From Caproicibacter sp047833665 (lineage in GTDB: Bacteria; Bacillota; Clostridia; Oscillospirales; Acutalibacteraceae): a DNA stretch of 64,000 nt. Numbering within the stretch: the stretch's first letter is position 1; each line of letters opens with the position of its first letter. The position numbers and the translations under genes were made by a program. Below, in pieces: positions 7,692-15,812 of the stretch. Under the pieces are notes generated by a model. That model was not told where the DNA came from. It saw only the letters and a program-made list of their open reading frames with translations, and made no database searches. Location: NCBI GenBank assembly GCA_047833665.1, contig CP181261.1, positions 1,674,001 through 1,738,000 of the forward strand. The letters are read 5' to 3'.

Positions 7692-10600
7692 TTAAATAAA
7701 GTTCACAAATGTGGATATTTTTGTAATATCAATGACGGACAGTTTCATACTGTCCACATGAAGTGCACAGTTTAAAAATGCGTTCGCGGTGTCAAGTGAT
7801 GTAAGGCATGGAATACCAGCCTCAACTGCATTACGGCGAATGAGATATCCATCGCGCTTATGCTCATCCACTTTGGATGGAGTGTTAATCACAAGATCTA
7901 TTTCTCCAGAGATAATATGATCTAAAATATCCGGTTTTCCAGCCCCGATTTTCTTTGTTCGAATGGTGGGAATACCATGGTCGTTGAGAAAATCCGACGT
8001 ACCTGTCGTAGAATATATCTTCCAGCCAAGGTCATAAAGTCCTCTGGCGATCGGAAGCATTTCTTCCTTATCGCCGTCCTTAACGGTAATGATAACATGC
8101 CCATGTTTAATCATATGGACACCCGCACCGTAGAAAGCTTTGATTAATGCCTCTTCATAGGTACGAGCAATACCGAGCACTTCACCGGTGGACTTCATTT
8201 CAGGGCCAAGATTCACATCCTGCCCATACAGTTTTTCAAACGAAAAGACGGGCATTTTAATAGCAACTAAATCGTGCTCATGCTGCAAACCGTAATGATA
8301 CCCCATATCCGGCAACTTTTGCCCAAAAAATGCTCGAACTGCCAAGGGTACAATCGGAATACCTGTCACCTTGCTGATATAAGGAACAGTACGCGACGAA
8401 CGTGGATTCGCTTCAATGACATAAACCTCGTCGTCTTTTACGATATACTGCACGTTCAACAGACCGACTACATTCATGGCTTTCGCCAAGCGGCGAGTAT
8501 ATTCCACAATCTTATTCTGCATTTCTTTTTTTACACCAATAGCCGGGTAGACAGAAATGCTGTCGCCTGAGTGAACGCCGGCACGCTCAATATGCTGCAT
8601 AATTCCGGGGATCACAGAGTCGGTACCATCGCAAACAGCATCAACTTCCACCTCAATACCCATGATGTATTTGTCAATAAGAATCGGGTGTTCCTGCGTT
8701 ACACGATTGATAATTCCAATCTGCTGAATAACATCTTCATCAGAATACGCAATCTGCATTCCCTGTCCGCCAAGAACATAGGACGGACGTACCAGCACCG
8801 GATAACCGAGTTCTCGTGCTGCAGCCAATGCTTCGTCGCAGGTAAACACGGTTCTGCCTTCCGCACGCGGAATACCGCATTGTTTCAAAATTGCATCAAA
8901 ACGCTTGCGGTCTTCCGCTGCATCTATACTGTCATAATTGGTGCCCATCAGAGGAATTCCCATTTGCTCAATCGCCTGAGCCAGCTTGATAGCCGTCTGT
9001 CCGCCAAACTGCACAACGGCACCATCCGGTTTCTCTAACTGCACAATATGGAGGATATCTTCTTCTGTAAGAGGTTCAAAGTACAGTTTGTCAGCAACAT
9101 CGAAGTCCGTACTGACGGTTTCCGGGTTGTTGTTTACAATGATGGTCTCATAACCAAGCTCTTTTAACGCCCAAACACTATGCACGGAACAAAAATCAAA
9201 TTCAATGCCTTGTCCAATGCGGATAGGTCCGGATCCTACCACAAGGATTTTTTTCCGTCCTTTTCCGGGGATGGATTCATTTTCGGTTCCGTAGCTAGAA
9301 TAATAGTATGGCGTTTCCGCATCGAATTCGGCAGCACAGGTATCCACCATTTTATAAACCGGGTGGATATTCCATTTTTCTTCCAATGACCGAATCTCTT
9401 CAACACTTTTGCCGGAAAGTTCAGCAATGGTCTTATCCATAAATTCGTATTTTTTCGCCTTTAAAAGCAGACTTTTTGTCATCTCTTTTTGGGCTAACTC
9501 TTGTTCCACCTGAATAATATTATAAAATTTCTGCAAGAACCACCGGTCAATCTTTGTAATCTCAAAGATATGGTCAAAGGAAACACCACGGCGCAAAGCT
9601 TCCGCTACCGCCCACATACGGCGGTCGTCCACAACATGAAGTCTTTTTTCCAATTCAGAATCCGACATCTCGGCAAAAGTAGCATCTCTGAGACTAAATA
9701 CATTTTGTTCCAAGCAGCGGATGGCTTTCATCAGCGCTGCTTCAAAATCCGGAGCAATTCCCATTACTTCACCGGTTGCCTTCATCTGTGTTCCGAGCGT
9801 GCGTTTTGCAAAAACAAATTTATCAAATGGCCAGCGTGGAATTTTAACTACACAATAATCCAAGGTTGGCTCAAAACAAGCAAACGTTTTCTTTGTAATC
9901 GCGTTTGGAATTTCGTCAAGGGTATATCCGAGTGCAATTTTTGACGCCACTTTTGCAATCGGATAGCCGGTAGCCTTAGATGCAAGCGCAGAGGAACGGC
10001 TTACACGCGGATTTACCTCAATAACCACATATTCAAAACTATCTGGATTTAACGCAAATTGTACGTTACAGCCGCCTTCCACTTTTAATTCACGTATAAT
10101 GGACAAGGCCGCGCTGCGCAGCATTTGAAGTTCTTTATCCGCCAGTGTCTGACAAGGTGCCACCACAATGGAGTCGCCGGTATGAACGCCAACAGGGTCA
10201 ATGTTTTCCATGTTGCAAACTGTGATACAGTTGTCATTCTTGTCCCGCATGACTTCATATTCAATTTCTTTCCAGCCTGCGATGCTGCGTTCAATCAAAA
10301 CCTGATGAACACGGCTTCTGTGCAATCCAACGGTAGCAATATTAATCAGTTCTTCTTCATTAGAGGCAATTCCGCCACCGGTGCCGCCAAGCGTATAGGC
10401 GGGACGAACCACAACGGGATATCCGATTTTGTTGGCTGCTTTTATACATTCATCCAAGTTTTCAGCAATAAGACTTTCGGCAATTGGCTGATGAATCCGT
10501 TCCATTGCCTCTTTAAATAATTCACGGTCTTCTGCCATTCGGATTGTGTTTGCATTGGTTCCAATCATTTCCACATGATTGTCTTTTAAAAATCCGGATT

Positions 10601-10910
10601 CTTCAAGTTCCACCGCTAAATTCAGCGCATTCTGTCCACCCAAAGTTGGAAGAATACTGTCCGGATTTTCCTTGAGTATAACTTTTTTGATTGTTTCTGT
10701 GGTCAGCGGCTCAATATATACCTTATCGGCAATCTGACGATCGGTCATAATGGTGGCAGGATTTGAATTAATCAAAATAACTTCTATGCCTTCTTCACGC
10801 AGGGCGCGGCAAGCTTGAGTGCCCGCATAGTCAAATTCTGCCGCTTGTCCAATAATTATGGGGCCGGATCCAATGATAACAACTTTCTTGATATCTTTTC
10901 TCTTGCTCAC
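7692..10910 (-). CDS. carB: Carbamoyl-phosphate synthase large subunit
   Basis: Makes carbamoyl phosphate from bicarbonate, ammonia (channelled from CarA) and two ATP, for pyrimidines and arginine. 1072 residues. The duplicated ATP-grasp architecture is clear: the first half opens KKVVIIGSGPIIIGQAAEFD and the second repeats as KILVVGSGPIRIGQGIEFD near residue 555. The C-terminal regulatory MGS-like domain contains IYSTTGTSDFLNDHG. The ATG overlaps the carA stop by 4 bp (ATGA), so the two subunits are translationally coupled. This is the only carAB pair in the window; whether it serves arginine, pyrimidine or both cannot be told. Confidence 0.98.
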   Translation of the reverse strand: MSKRKDIKKVVIIGSGPIIIGQAAEFDYAGTQACRALREEGIEVILINSNPATIMTDRQIADKVYIEPLTTETIKKVILKENPDSILPTLGGQNALNLAVELEESGFLKDNHVEMIGTNANTIRMAEDRELFKEAMERIHQPIAESLIAENLDECIKAANKIGYPVVVRPAYTLGGTGGGIASNEEELINIATVGLHRSRVHQVLIERSIAGWKEIEYEVMRDKNDNCITVCNMENIDPVGVHTGDSIVVAPCQTLADKELQMLRSAALSIIRELKVEGGCNVQFALNPDSFEYVVIEVNPRVSRSSALASKATGYPIAKVASKIALGYTLDEIPNAITKKTFACFEPTLDYCVVKIPRWPFDKFVFAKRTLGTQMKATGEVMGIAPDFEAALMKAIRCLEQNVFSLRDATFAEMSDSELEKRLHVVDDRRMWAVAEALRRGVSFDHIFEITKIDRWFLQKFYNIIQVEQELAQKEMTKSLLLKAKKYEFMDKTIAELSGKSVEEIRSLEEKWNIHPVYKMVDTCAAEFDAETPYYYSSYGTENESIPGKGRKKILVVGSGPIRIGQGIEFDFCSVHSVWALKELGYETIIVNNNPETVSTDFDVADKLYFEPLTEEDILHIVQLEKPDGAVVQFGGQTAIKLAQAIEQMGIPLMGTNYDSIDAAEDRKRFDAILKQCGIPRAEGRTVFTCDEALAAARELGYPVLVRPSYVLGGQGMQIAYSDEDVIQQIGIINRVTQEHPILIDKYIMGIEVEVDAVCDGTDSVIPGIMQHIERAGVHSGDSISVYPAIGVKKEMQNKIVEYTRRLAKAMNVVGLLNVQYIVKDDEVYVIEANPRSSRTVPYISKVTGIPIVPLAVRAFFGQKLPDMGYHYGLQHEHDLVAIKMPVFSFEKLYGQDVNLGPEMKSTGEVLGIARTYEEALIKAFYGAGVHMIKHGHVIITVKDGDKEEMLPIARGLYDLGWKIYSTTGTSDFLNDHGIPTIRTKKIGAGKPDILDHIISGEIDLVINTPSKVDEHKRDGYLIRRNAVEAGIPCLTSLDTANAFLNCALHVDSMKLSVIDITKISTFVNFI

Positions 10911-11998
10911 AGGCGGCTCCCTCCCATCAGAGAAATAAACTTGTCAAACAAAAAGCCGGTATCAAGGGGACCCGGTGAAGCCTCAGGATGAAACTGCGCG
11001 GAAAAAACTTTTCCATTTTTATAATTTAATCCCTCAATGCTGCCATCGTTCATACTGACAAAACGAATGTCTGCAATTGAAGGATCAATTGTTTCGGCAT
11101 TAACTACATAGCCATGGTTTTGGGAAGTGATGAAAACCCTGTTTTCAGCAAGATCTTTGACAGGGTGATTAATTCCTCTGTGACCATATTTTAATTTATA
11201 TGTATCAAAGCCCATGGCAAGAGCCATCAGCTGATGTCCAAGGCAAATGGCAAATGTAGGAATGCCGTATGCATATACTTTTTTCAGTTCTTCGATTGAT
11301 TTTTTGCAATTTTTTGGGTCTCCCGGACCATTTGACAGCATGATTCCATCCGGCTGAAATTCCAGCATTTCTTCAAAAGATGTATCAAACGGAAAGCGCT
11401 TTACAGTGCATCCCCGCTTTACAAGAGAACGAATGATATTGTTCTTTACACCATAATCAACAAGTGCTACACGAATCGGCCCGTCGCCATAGGTAGAACT
11501 CTCCTTACAACTGACAAGCGGGACGGTTGGCGGCATAGAAAAAGATTGCAGTTCGCTTTTCATTTTTTCCGTATTAACATGATCCCCAAATGCAATCATT
11601 CCACGCATCGTTCCGCTTTCGCGCAAAACTCTTGTGAGAGCCCTTGTGTCAACACCTAGCATGCCGGGAATATGATTGTTCTTTAAAAACGTATCAAGGT
11701 CCGTTTCACTGCGAAAATTGCTTGGTATCTCGGACAGGGTATGCACAATGAATGCAGAGACCCAAGGACGTGTGGATTCCATATCATCATAGCAGATACC
11801 ATAGTTTCCAATTAACGGGTATGCCATAACAACCCCTTGACCCGCGTAAGAGGGATCCGTCAGGAGTTCTGAATAACCGCACATGGCGCTATTGAAAACC
11901 ACTTCACAAAGGGTATCGTGTTCATCACCGAACCCTTCGCCTTCGAAAATCATGCCGTTTTCGAGCATGAGTTGTGCTTTCATTCCATCACCAACCAT
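10907..11998 (-). CDS. carA: Carbamoyl-phosphate synthase small subunit
   Basis: Glutamine amidotransferase subunit that feeds ammonia to CarB. 363 residues from ATG 11998, or 358 from the in-frame ATG at 11983 (MKAQLMLENG), which has a GGTGATGG just upstream and looks the more natural N-terminus. Class I amidotransferase catalytic residues are Cys252 in FAICLGHQ and His337/Glu339 in QFHPEASPGP. The N-terminal CPSase domain has FNSAMCGYSE. The gene lies about 43 bp after dapL. No PyrR-type attenuator or terminator is evident before it. Confidence 0.97.
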   Translation of the reverse strand: MVGDGMKAQLMLENGMIFEGEGFGDEHDTLCEVVFNSAMCGYSELLTDPSYAGQGVVMAYPLIGNYGICYDDMESTRPWVSAFIVHTLSEIPSNFRSETDLDTFLKNNHIPGMLGVDTRALTRVLRESGTMRGMIAFGDHVNTEKMKSELQSFSMPPTVPLVSCKESSTYGDGPIRVALVDYGVKNNIIRSLVKRGCTVKRFPFDTSFEEMLEFQPDGIMLSNGPGDPKNCKKSIEELKKVYAYGIPTFAICLGHQLMALAMGFDTYKLKYGHRGINHPVKDLAENRVFITSQNHGYVVNAETIDPSIADIRFVSMNDGSIEGLNYKNGKVFSAQFHPEASPGPLDTGFLFDKFISLMGGSRL

Positions 11999-12040
11999 TC
12001 TTGTATCTCAGTCAATATATCCCAAACGATTTATGATTGT

Positions 12041-13264
12041 TTATGATGCGGAAAAAGCATCTACAATCCGCTCAACTGCTTTTTTTGTGTTTTCCATAGT
12101 ATTAAAACTGGTAAGGCGGAAATAACCCTCGCCTGCCTGTCCAAAGCCGGAACCAGGAGTACCAACGACACCGGTTTTTGAAAGCAGCAGATCAAAAAAT
12201 TCCCAAGAAGAGAGACCATCCGGTGTCTTCAGCCATACATAAGGTGAATTGATTCCGCCGTACACTTCAAATCCGGCTTTTGTGAGACCATCGAGCATAA
12301 TTTTAGCATTGTTCTGATAATAGGAAATATTTTCACGAATTCCCCGTTGCCCTTCTTCGGAATAGACCGCTTCCGCGCCGCGCTGTACTATATAAGACAC
12401 ACCATTCATTTTGGTTGACTGACGGCGTTCCCAAAGACGATTGAGCGACACTCCGTTAAATACAAGATCCTTTGGCACCACTGTAAAGGCACAGCGAACA
12501 CCGGTAAAACCAGCGGTCTTGGAAAAACTGCGGAATTCAATTGCGCACCGTTTTGCTCCATCGATTTCATAGATGCTATGCGGCATATCAGGATCTGTGA
12601 TAAATGCTTCATAAGCTGCATCGTAAAGTATGATAGAATGATGCTCTAAAGCATAATCCACCCATTTCTTCAATTCATCCTTATGAATACCCATGCCTGT
12701 TGGATTATTCGGGAAACAAAGGTAAATCAAATCAGCCTGTTTTTTAGGAAGTTCCGGCAAAAATCCATTCTCTTTGCTGCACGGCATGTAAATAATTTTG
12801 CTCCATCCGTGTTCAGGGGAATATTCACCTGCCCTGCCCGCCATGACATTTGTATCTACATAAACCGGATAAACAGGGTCGCAAACAGCTACGGTATTAT
12901 CTCGGTCAAAAATATCACCAATGTTGCCTGTATCACATTTTGCACCGTCACTGACAAAAATTTCATCGGGAGTGATATCTACGCCTCTGCTCTGGTAATC
13001 ATTTTTGCAAATTGCATCTCGCAAGAATAAATATCCAGCCTCAGGGCCATATCCACGGAAAGTTGATGCATCCCCCATTTCCTCTGCAGCATGCTTCATA
13101 GCATCCACAACAGCCTTTGGAAGAGGCCTTGTTACATCGCCGATCCCCAGCTTAATTACCTCTGTTTCGGGATGTTGCTGCATAAATCGCTCAACTTTTT
13201 TTGCAATATCCACAAATAAATAACTAGCTGGCAGCTTTACAAAATTCTCATTAATTTTCAGCAA
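12041..13264 (-). CDS. dapL: LL-diaminopimelate aminotransferase
   Basis: PLP enzyme that converts tetrahydrodipicolinate directly to LL-diaminopimelate using glutamate, bypassing the acylated intermediates. It serves lysine and peptidoglycan synthesis. Motifs: YLFLRDAI, FPNNPTGMG, YDAAYEAF and the PLP-lysine context RSFSKTAGFTGVRCAF. A longer frame opens at 13303, but its ATGs have no ribosome-binding site. A TTG at 13264 preceded by AAAGGAA gives the family-typical N-terminus LLKINENFVKLPASYLF and about 407 residues, so that start is preferred. Its product is the substrate of DapF, encoded just upstream. Confidence 0.96.
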   Translation of the reverse strand: MLKINENFVKLPASYLFVDIAKKVERFMQQHPETEVIKLGIGDVTRPLPKAVVDAMKHAAEEMGDASTFRGYGPEAGYLFLRDAICKNDYQSRGVDITPDEIFVSDGAKCDTGNIGDIFDRDNTVAVCDPVYPVYVDTNVMAGRAGEYSPEHGWSKIIYMPCSKENGFLPELPKKQADLIYLCFPNNPTGMGIHKDELKKWVDYALEHHSIILYDAAYEAFITDPDMPHSIYEIDGAKRCAIEFRSFSKTAGFTGVRCAFTVVPKDLVFNGVSLNRLWERRQSTKMNGVSYIVQRGAEAVYSEEGQRGIRENISYYQNNAKIMLDGLTKAGFEVYGGINSPYVWLKTPDGLSSWEFFDLLLSKTGVVGTPGSGFGQAGEGYFRLTSFNTMENTKKAVERIVDAFSAS

Positions 13265-13320
13265 ATTCGGCCATTCCTTTCCCAAACAATTCATAATATA
13301 CATTCTGAATGAATATTATA

Positions 13321-14154
13321 TCAGATTTCCACTGTTCCGTCAAAGACGAATTCAGCAGGTCCTTCCATAAAAATTTCACCAGTTTGCTCATCCCATCGAA
13401 TCAAAAGATCTCCGCCTTTTAAGTGAATTTTAACATTCCTTTCCGTCACCCGATTCCATGCTGCTGCGCATGCAACAGCACACGCACCGGTTCCGCAGGC
13501 AAGCGTTTCACCGGAGCCTCGTTCCCAAACACGCATTTTCAATTCAATTTTATCTAGAATCTGAACAAATTCTGTGTTAACTCGGTCAGGAAATATCGGG
13601 TGGTTTTCAAATAGAGGTCCGATTTCTTCCAATTTTAAATCATCCACATTTTCGACAAATACAACACAATGCGGATTTCCCATGGAAACACAGGTAATAT
13701 GGTATTCCTTTCCACCCACGGTTAGTGGTTCATTAAGCACCTGATCTTTAGAAAAAAGAACTGGAATATCAGCGGACTTCAGAATGGGCTTTCCCATATT
13801 GACTTCAACTGTTTTCACTTGCCCGTCTGCAATGTTTAAGTGCAGCGTTTTGATTCCGCTTAGAGTTTCCACCTGCAGTATTTCCTTTTTGGCAATCCCT
13901 CGTTCATAAACATATTTTCCAACACAACGAATCCCATTTCCGCACATTTTTCCTTGGGAGCCGTCAGCATTATACATATTCATTTTACAATCTGCGACTT
14001 TTGAGGGTTCAATAAAAATAATGCCGTCCGATCCGATGCCGAAATGGCGGTCGCTCAACCGAACGGCAAGTTCTGACGGATTCTCAACTTTTTCTTCGAA
14101 ACAATTCACATAAATATAATCGTTGCCAATGCCCTGCATTTTTGTAAATTTCAT
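13321..14154 (-). CDS. dapF: Diaminopimelate epimerase
   Basis: Interconverts LL- and meso-diaminopimelate without cofactor, using two cysteines. 277 residues. Catalytic Cys71 is in KMCGNGIRC and Cys220 in ETLACGTGACA; the N-terminal KMQGIGNDYIYV motif is present. GGGAGG lies 7-8 nt before the ATG. It lies 12 bp after the ANTAR protein gene and about 56 bp before the dapL start, so two consecutive pathway enzymes are adjacent. Confidence 0.97.
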   Translation of the reverse strand: MKFTKMQGIGNDYIYVNCFEEKVENPSELAVRLSDRHFGIGSDGIIFIEPSKVADCKMNMYNADGSQGKMCGNGIRCVGKYVYERGIAKKEILQVETLSGIKTLHLNIADGQVKTVEVNMGKPILKSADIPVLFSKDQVLNEPLTVGGKEYHITCVSMGNPHCVVFVENVDDLKLEEIGPLFENHPIFPDRVNTEFVQILDKIELKMRVWERGSGETLACGTGACAVACAAAWNRVTERNVKIHLKGGDLLIRWDEQTGEIFMEGPAEFVFDGTVEI

Positions 14155-14166
14155 TGCACTGCCTCC

Positions 14167-14709
14167 CTATGAATTCAAGACAATCATGGCGGATTCCACC
14201 ATCTTTTTTCCCGTATCCATGCTCTTTTTTTGCAAAAATCGGTGTGCCTGTGGTTCCGTAAAGTGGTTGCGTTTCATCAGCAGGCTCTTTGCATCTTGAA
14301 TCAGTTGTTTAGCATCATAGTTTCCTTCAGCTAGCTTTTGTTTGATAGAAGGAGAAGTATAATTCGCCAAATTCAAAAACATATTCACTGTGGAAATCAA
14401 ACTCATTCGGTTAATCGGCAACATTAGAGTAGCGTGTTCCAAAGACTCACACATAGAAGTAAGCTGTGAACTAACCAAAAAAAGAAAATCATAAGAATTT
14501 CCCACCAGTTTCGGGAGATTGATAGCCGGCATATCTCTCAACTTCACACTACAGACCGCAACACCGCCGTGATAATGTTTGCTCGTAAAATTCATAACCT
14601 GAGCACCTGTTGTACAGACAGCCCCAACGTATAAACCGCTAGACCGAAGAACCGCCGCTATTTTTTTCGCATGTTCCGGATTCGAATTCGCTACAACAAT
14701 GCTGCTCAT
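14167..14709 (-). CDS. Pseudo-receiver/ANTAR regulator
   Basis: A 180-residue two-domain protein. Residues 1-115 have the size and hydrophobic pattern of a response-regulator receiver, but the acidic pocket is replaced (N8-S9-N10), the phospho-acceptor strand reads AVCSVKL (51-57) with no Asp, and the conserved Lys region reads LMLPINR. Residues about 122-176 form an ANTAR domain (AKSLLMKRNHFTEPQAH, then LQKKSMDTGKKM), an RNA-binding antitermination fold that recognises paired hexaloop stem-loops. The start at ATG 14709 gives the natural MSSIVVANSN N-terminus; GGAG is 11 nt upstream. A longer frame to GTG 14811 has AAAGGAG but only 2 nt spacing. It is the first gene of the dap-car-pur run, so regulation of that operon is plausible but not shown. 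Confidence 0.85.
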   Translation of the reverse strand: MSSIVVANSNPEHAKKIAAVLRSSGLYVGAVCTTGAQVMNFTSKHYHGGVAVCSVKLRDMPAINLPKLVGNSYDFLFLVSSQLTSMCESLEHATLMLPINRMSLISTVNMFLNLANYTSPSIKQKLAEGNYDAKQLIQDAKSLLMKRNHFTEPQAHRFLQKKSMDTGKKMVESAMIVLNS

Positions 14710-15070
14710 ATTGCTAACAACTCCGTAAGGGAAAAATAAAGGAGCCTGTAATAACGCCACTGGAAATAACGGCGCAATTCCTATTCTGGCACGCAAATAA
14801 AACCTTGGCACTACTCCTTTTTATCTGTCTCAATATAGTAATAGAACATGAGATCTTTCCTATCTTTCAATCAAGTGCCGAACAATCGGATTCCCAGTTA
14901 AAAATGGCACAATAGTATGTTTATAATTTTATGCTTTTTCAAAAGCGGTGTCAATCTTTTTCCAATTGAAAGAGTGATTTCTGTTTTATGCACAAAAATT
15001 GGCCGTATTGAAGCAAAATTCATTATTTTTGCAGTTTTTCTTAAAAGCTGATGCAAAATACTGATAATAG
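14710..15070 (-). other. Leader of the ANTAR-dap-car-pur run
   Basis: No convincing gene. The stretch holds the promoter at 14926-14954 and then about 215 nt of leader before ATG 14709. An SD-like AAAAAGGAG occurs at about 14814-14822. I see no strong terminator hairpin and no clear ANTAR-type twin hexaloop hairpin by eye. A short minus-strand frame at 14898-15101 runs into the IS200 end and is not believed. Confidence 0.5.
14926..14954 (-). promoter_or_regulatory. Promoter of the ANTAR-dap-car-pur run
   Basis: On the minus strand TTGACA (14954-14949), a 17-bp spacer and TAAAAT (14931-14926): one mismatch to the sigma-A consensus. It is the best promoter match upstream of the run and lies between the IS200 end and the ANTAR gene. 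Confidence 0.65.
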
Positions 15071-15071
15071 T

Positions 15072-15760
15072 AACCCCCCGGCTAAGCCGGGGGTTCTTCA
15101 TATGCGGGCAAAGCCCTGTTTTACTGGCCGCGCCTCAAGGCGCTGATACGATCTGCCACTTGCGAAAAGTTTGTTACTTGCTACCCGTAAACGGGTCTAT
15201 ATACTCCTTAAGTGTCATTTGATCCTCAATTTGATCTTCCTCTAACTGATTTTTAATGTACTTGGCTATTGCTTTATCATTTTTCCCTGCTGTATCTACA
15301 AAATAGCCCCTGCACCAAAATGTTCGATTTCCATACTTGTACTTTAGATTTGCATGTCGCTCAAAAATCAGTAGTGTGCTTTTTCCTTTAAGAAATCCCA
15401 CAAACCCCGAGACACTCATTTTCGGTGGTATCTTAACCAACATATGAATATGGTCGGGGCATACCTCTCCTTCTATTATTTCTACTTGCTTCCAATTGCA
15501 TAGTTCTCTCAATATTTTTCCTATTTCTATTCGTAGTTTTCCATATGCTACTTTCCTACGATACTTAGGTGCAAAAACTATATGATATTTGCAATTCCAA
15601 CTCGTATGATTTAAACTATTTATATCATTCGTTTTCATTTCGAATGTCTCCTTTTGATATATTCTGTTGCAGTTGGCAGACCGCAACTTCATTATATCAA
15701 AAGGATCTTTTATTTTTCTCATCGCTTAAGCTTTTCTGAACATCCCGGCATAGCCGGGAG
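15072..15760 (-). mobile_element. IS200-type insertion sequence (tnpA only)
   Basis: A unit of about 0.7 kb with one transposase gene and subterminal palindromes at both ends, typical of IS200/IS605 single-strand transposons. One end has CCCCCGGC-TAA-GCCGGGGG (15075-15093) plus a second palindrome GCGCCTCAAGGCGC at about 15128-15141. The other end has TCCCGGC-ATA-GCCGGGA (15743-15759). Both end hairpins are followed by a TTCATATG-like stretch. There is no tnpB. It sits between the tyrS terminator and the ANTAR promoter, so it breaks no gene. Exact cleavage sites were not determined. Confidence 0.85.
15174..15638 (-). CDS. tnpA: IS200-family transposase TnpA
   Basis: HUH-superfamily single-strand DNA transposase of 154 residues from ATG 15638, which has AAAGGAG at good spacing; a longer frame to 15722 lacks a ribosome-binding site. 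The histidine pair HIHML follows CPD. The nucleophile tyrosine is probably the Tyr in AIAKYIKNQ near the C-terminus. The N-terminus HTSWNCKYHIVFAPKYRRK is typical of Y1 transposases. The frame is uninterrupted and end hairpins are present, so the element may still be active. Confidence 0.95.
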   Translation of the reverse strand: MKTNDINSLNHTSWNCKYHIVFAPKYRRKVAYGKLRIEIGKILRELCNWKQVEIIEGEVCPDHIHMLVKIPPKMSVSGFVGFLKGKSTLLIFERHANLKYKYGNRTFWCRGYFVDTAGKNDKAIAKYIKNQLEEDQIEDQMTLKEYIDPFTGSK

Positions 15761-15771
15761 TTTTCATATGA

Positions 15772-15806
15772 TAAAAAAGTACCTGTTTGGACTTCTCCAA
15801 ACAGGT
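15772..15806 (-). terminator. Terminator of tyrS
   Basis: A 10-bp perfect stem ACCTGTTTGG (15781-15790) with its complement at 15797-15806, followed on the minus strand by ACTTTTTTATC. It begins 6 bp past the tyrS stop codon. The IS200 element lies beyond it. Confidence 0.85.
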
Positions 15807-15812
15807 ATATTT

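Noticed and set aside
11999..12040. A PyrR-type attenuator before carA
   Set aside because: The gap is only about 42 bp, with no anti-antiterminator sequence or terminator hairpin.
14898..15101. A 67-codon minus-strand frame between the ANTAR gene and the IS200 element
   Set aside because: It starts inside the IS end hairpin, overlaps a good promoter, and has a basic, low-information sequence without a ribosome-binding site.
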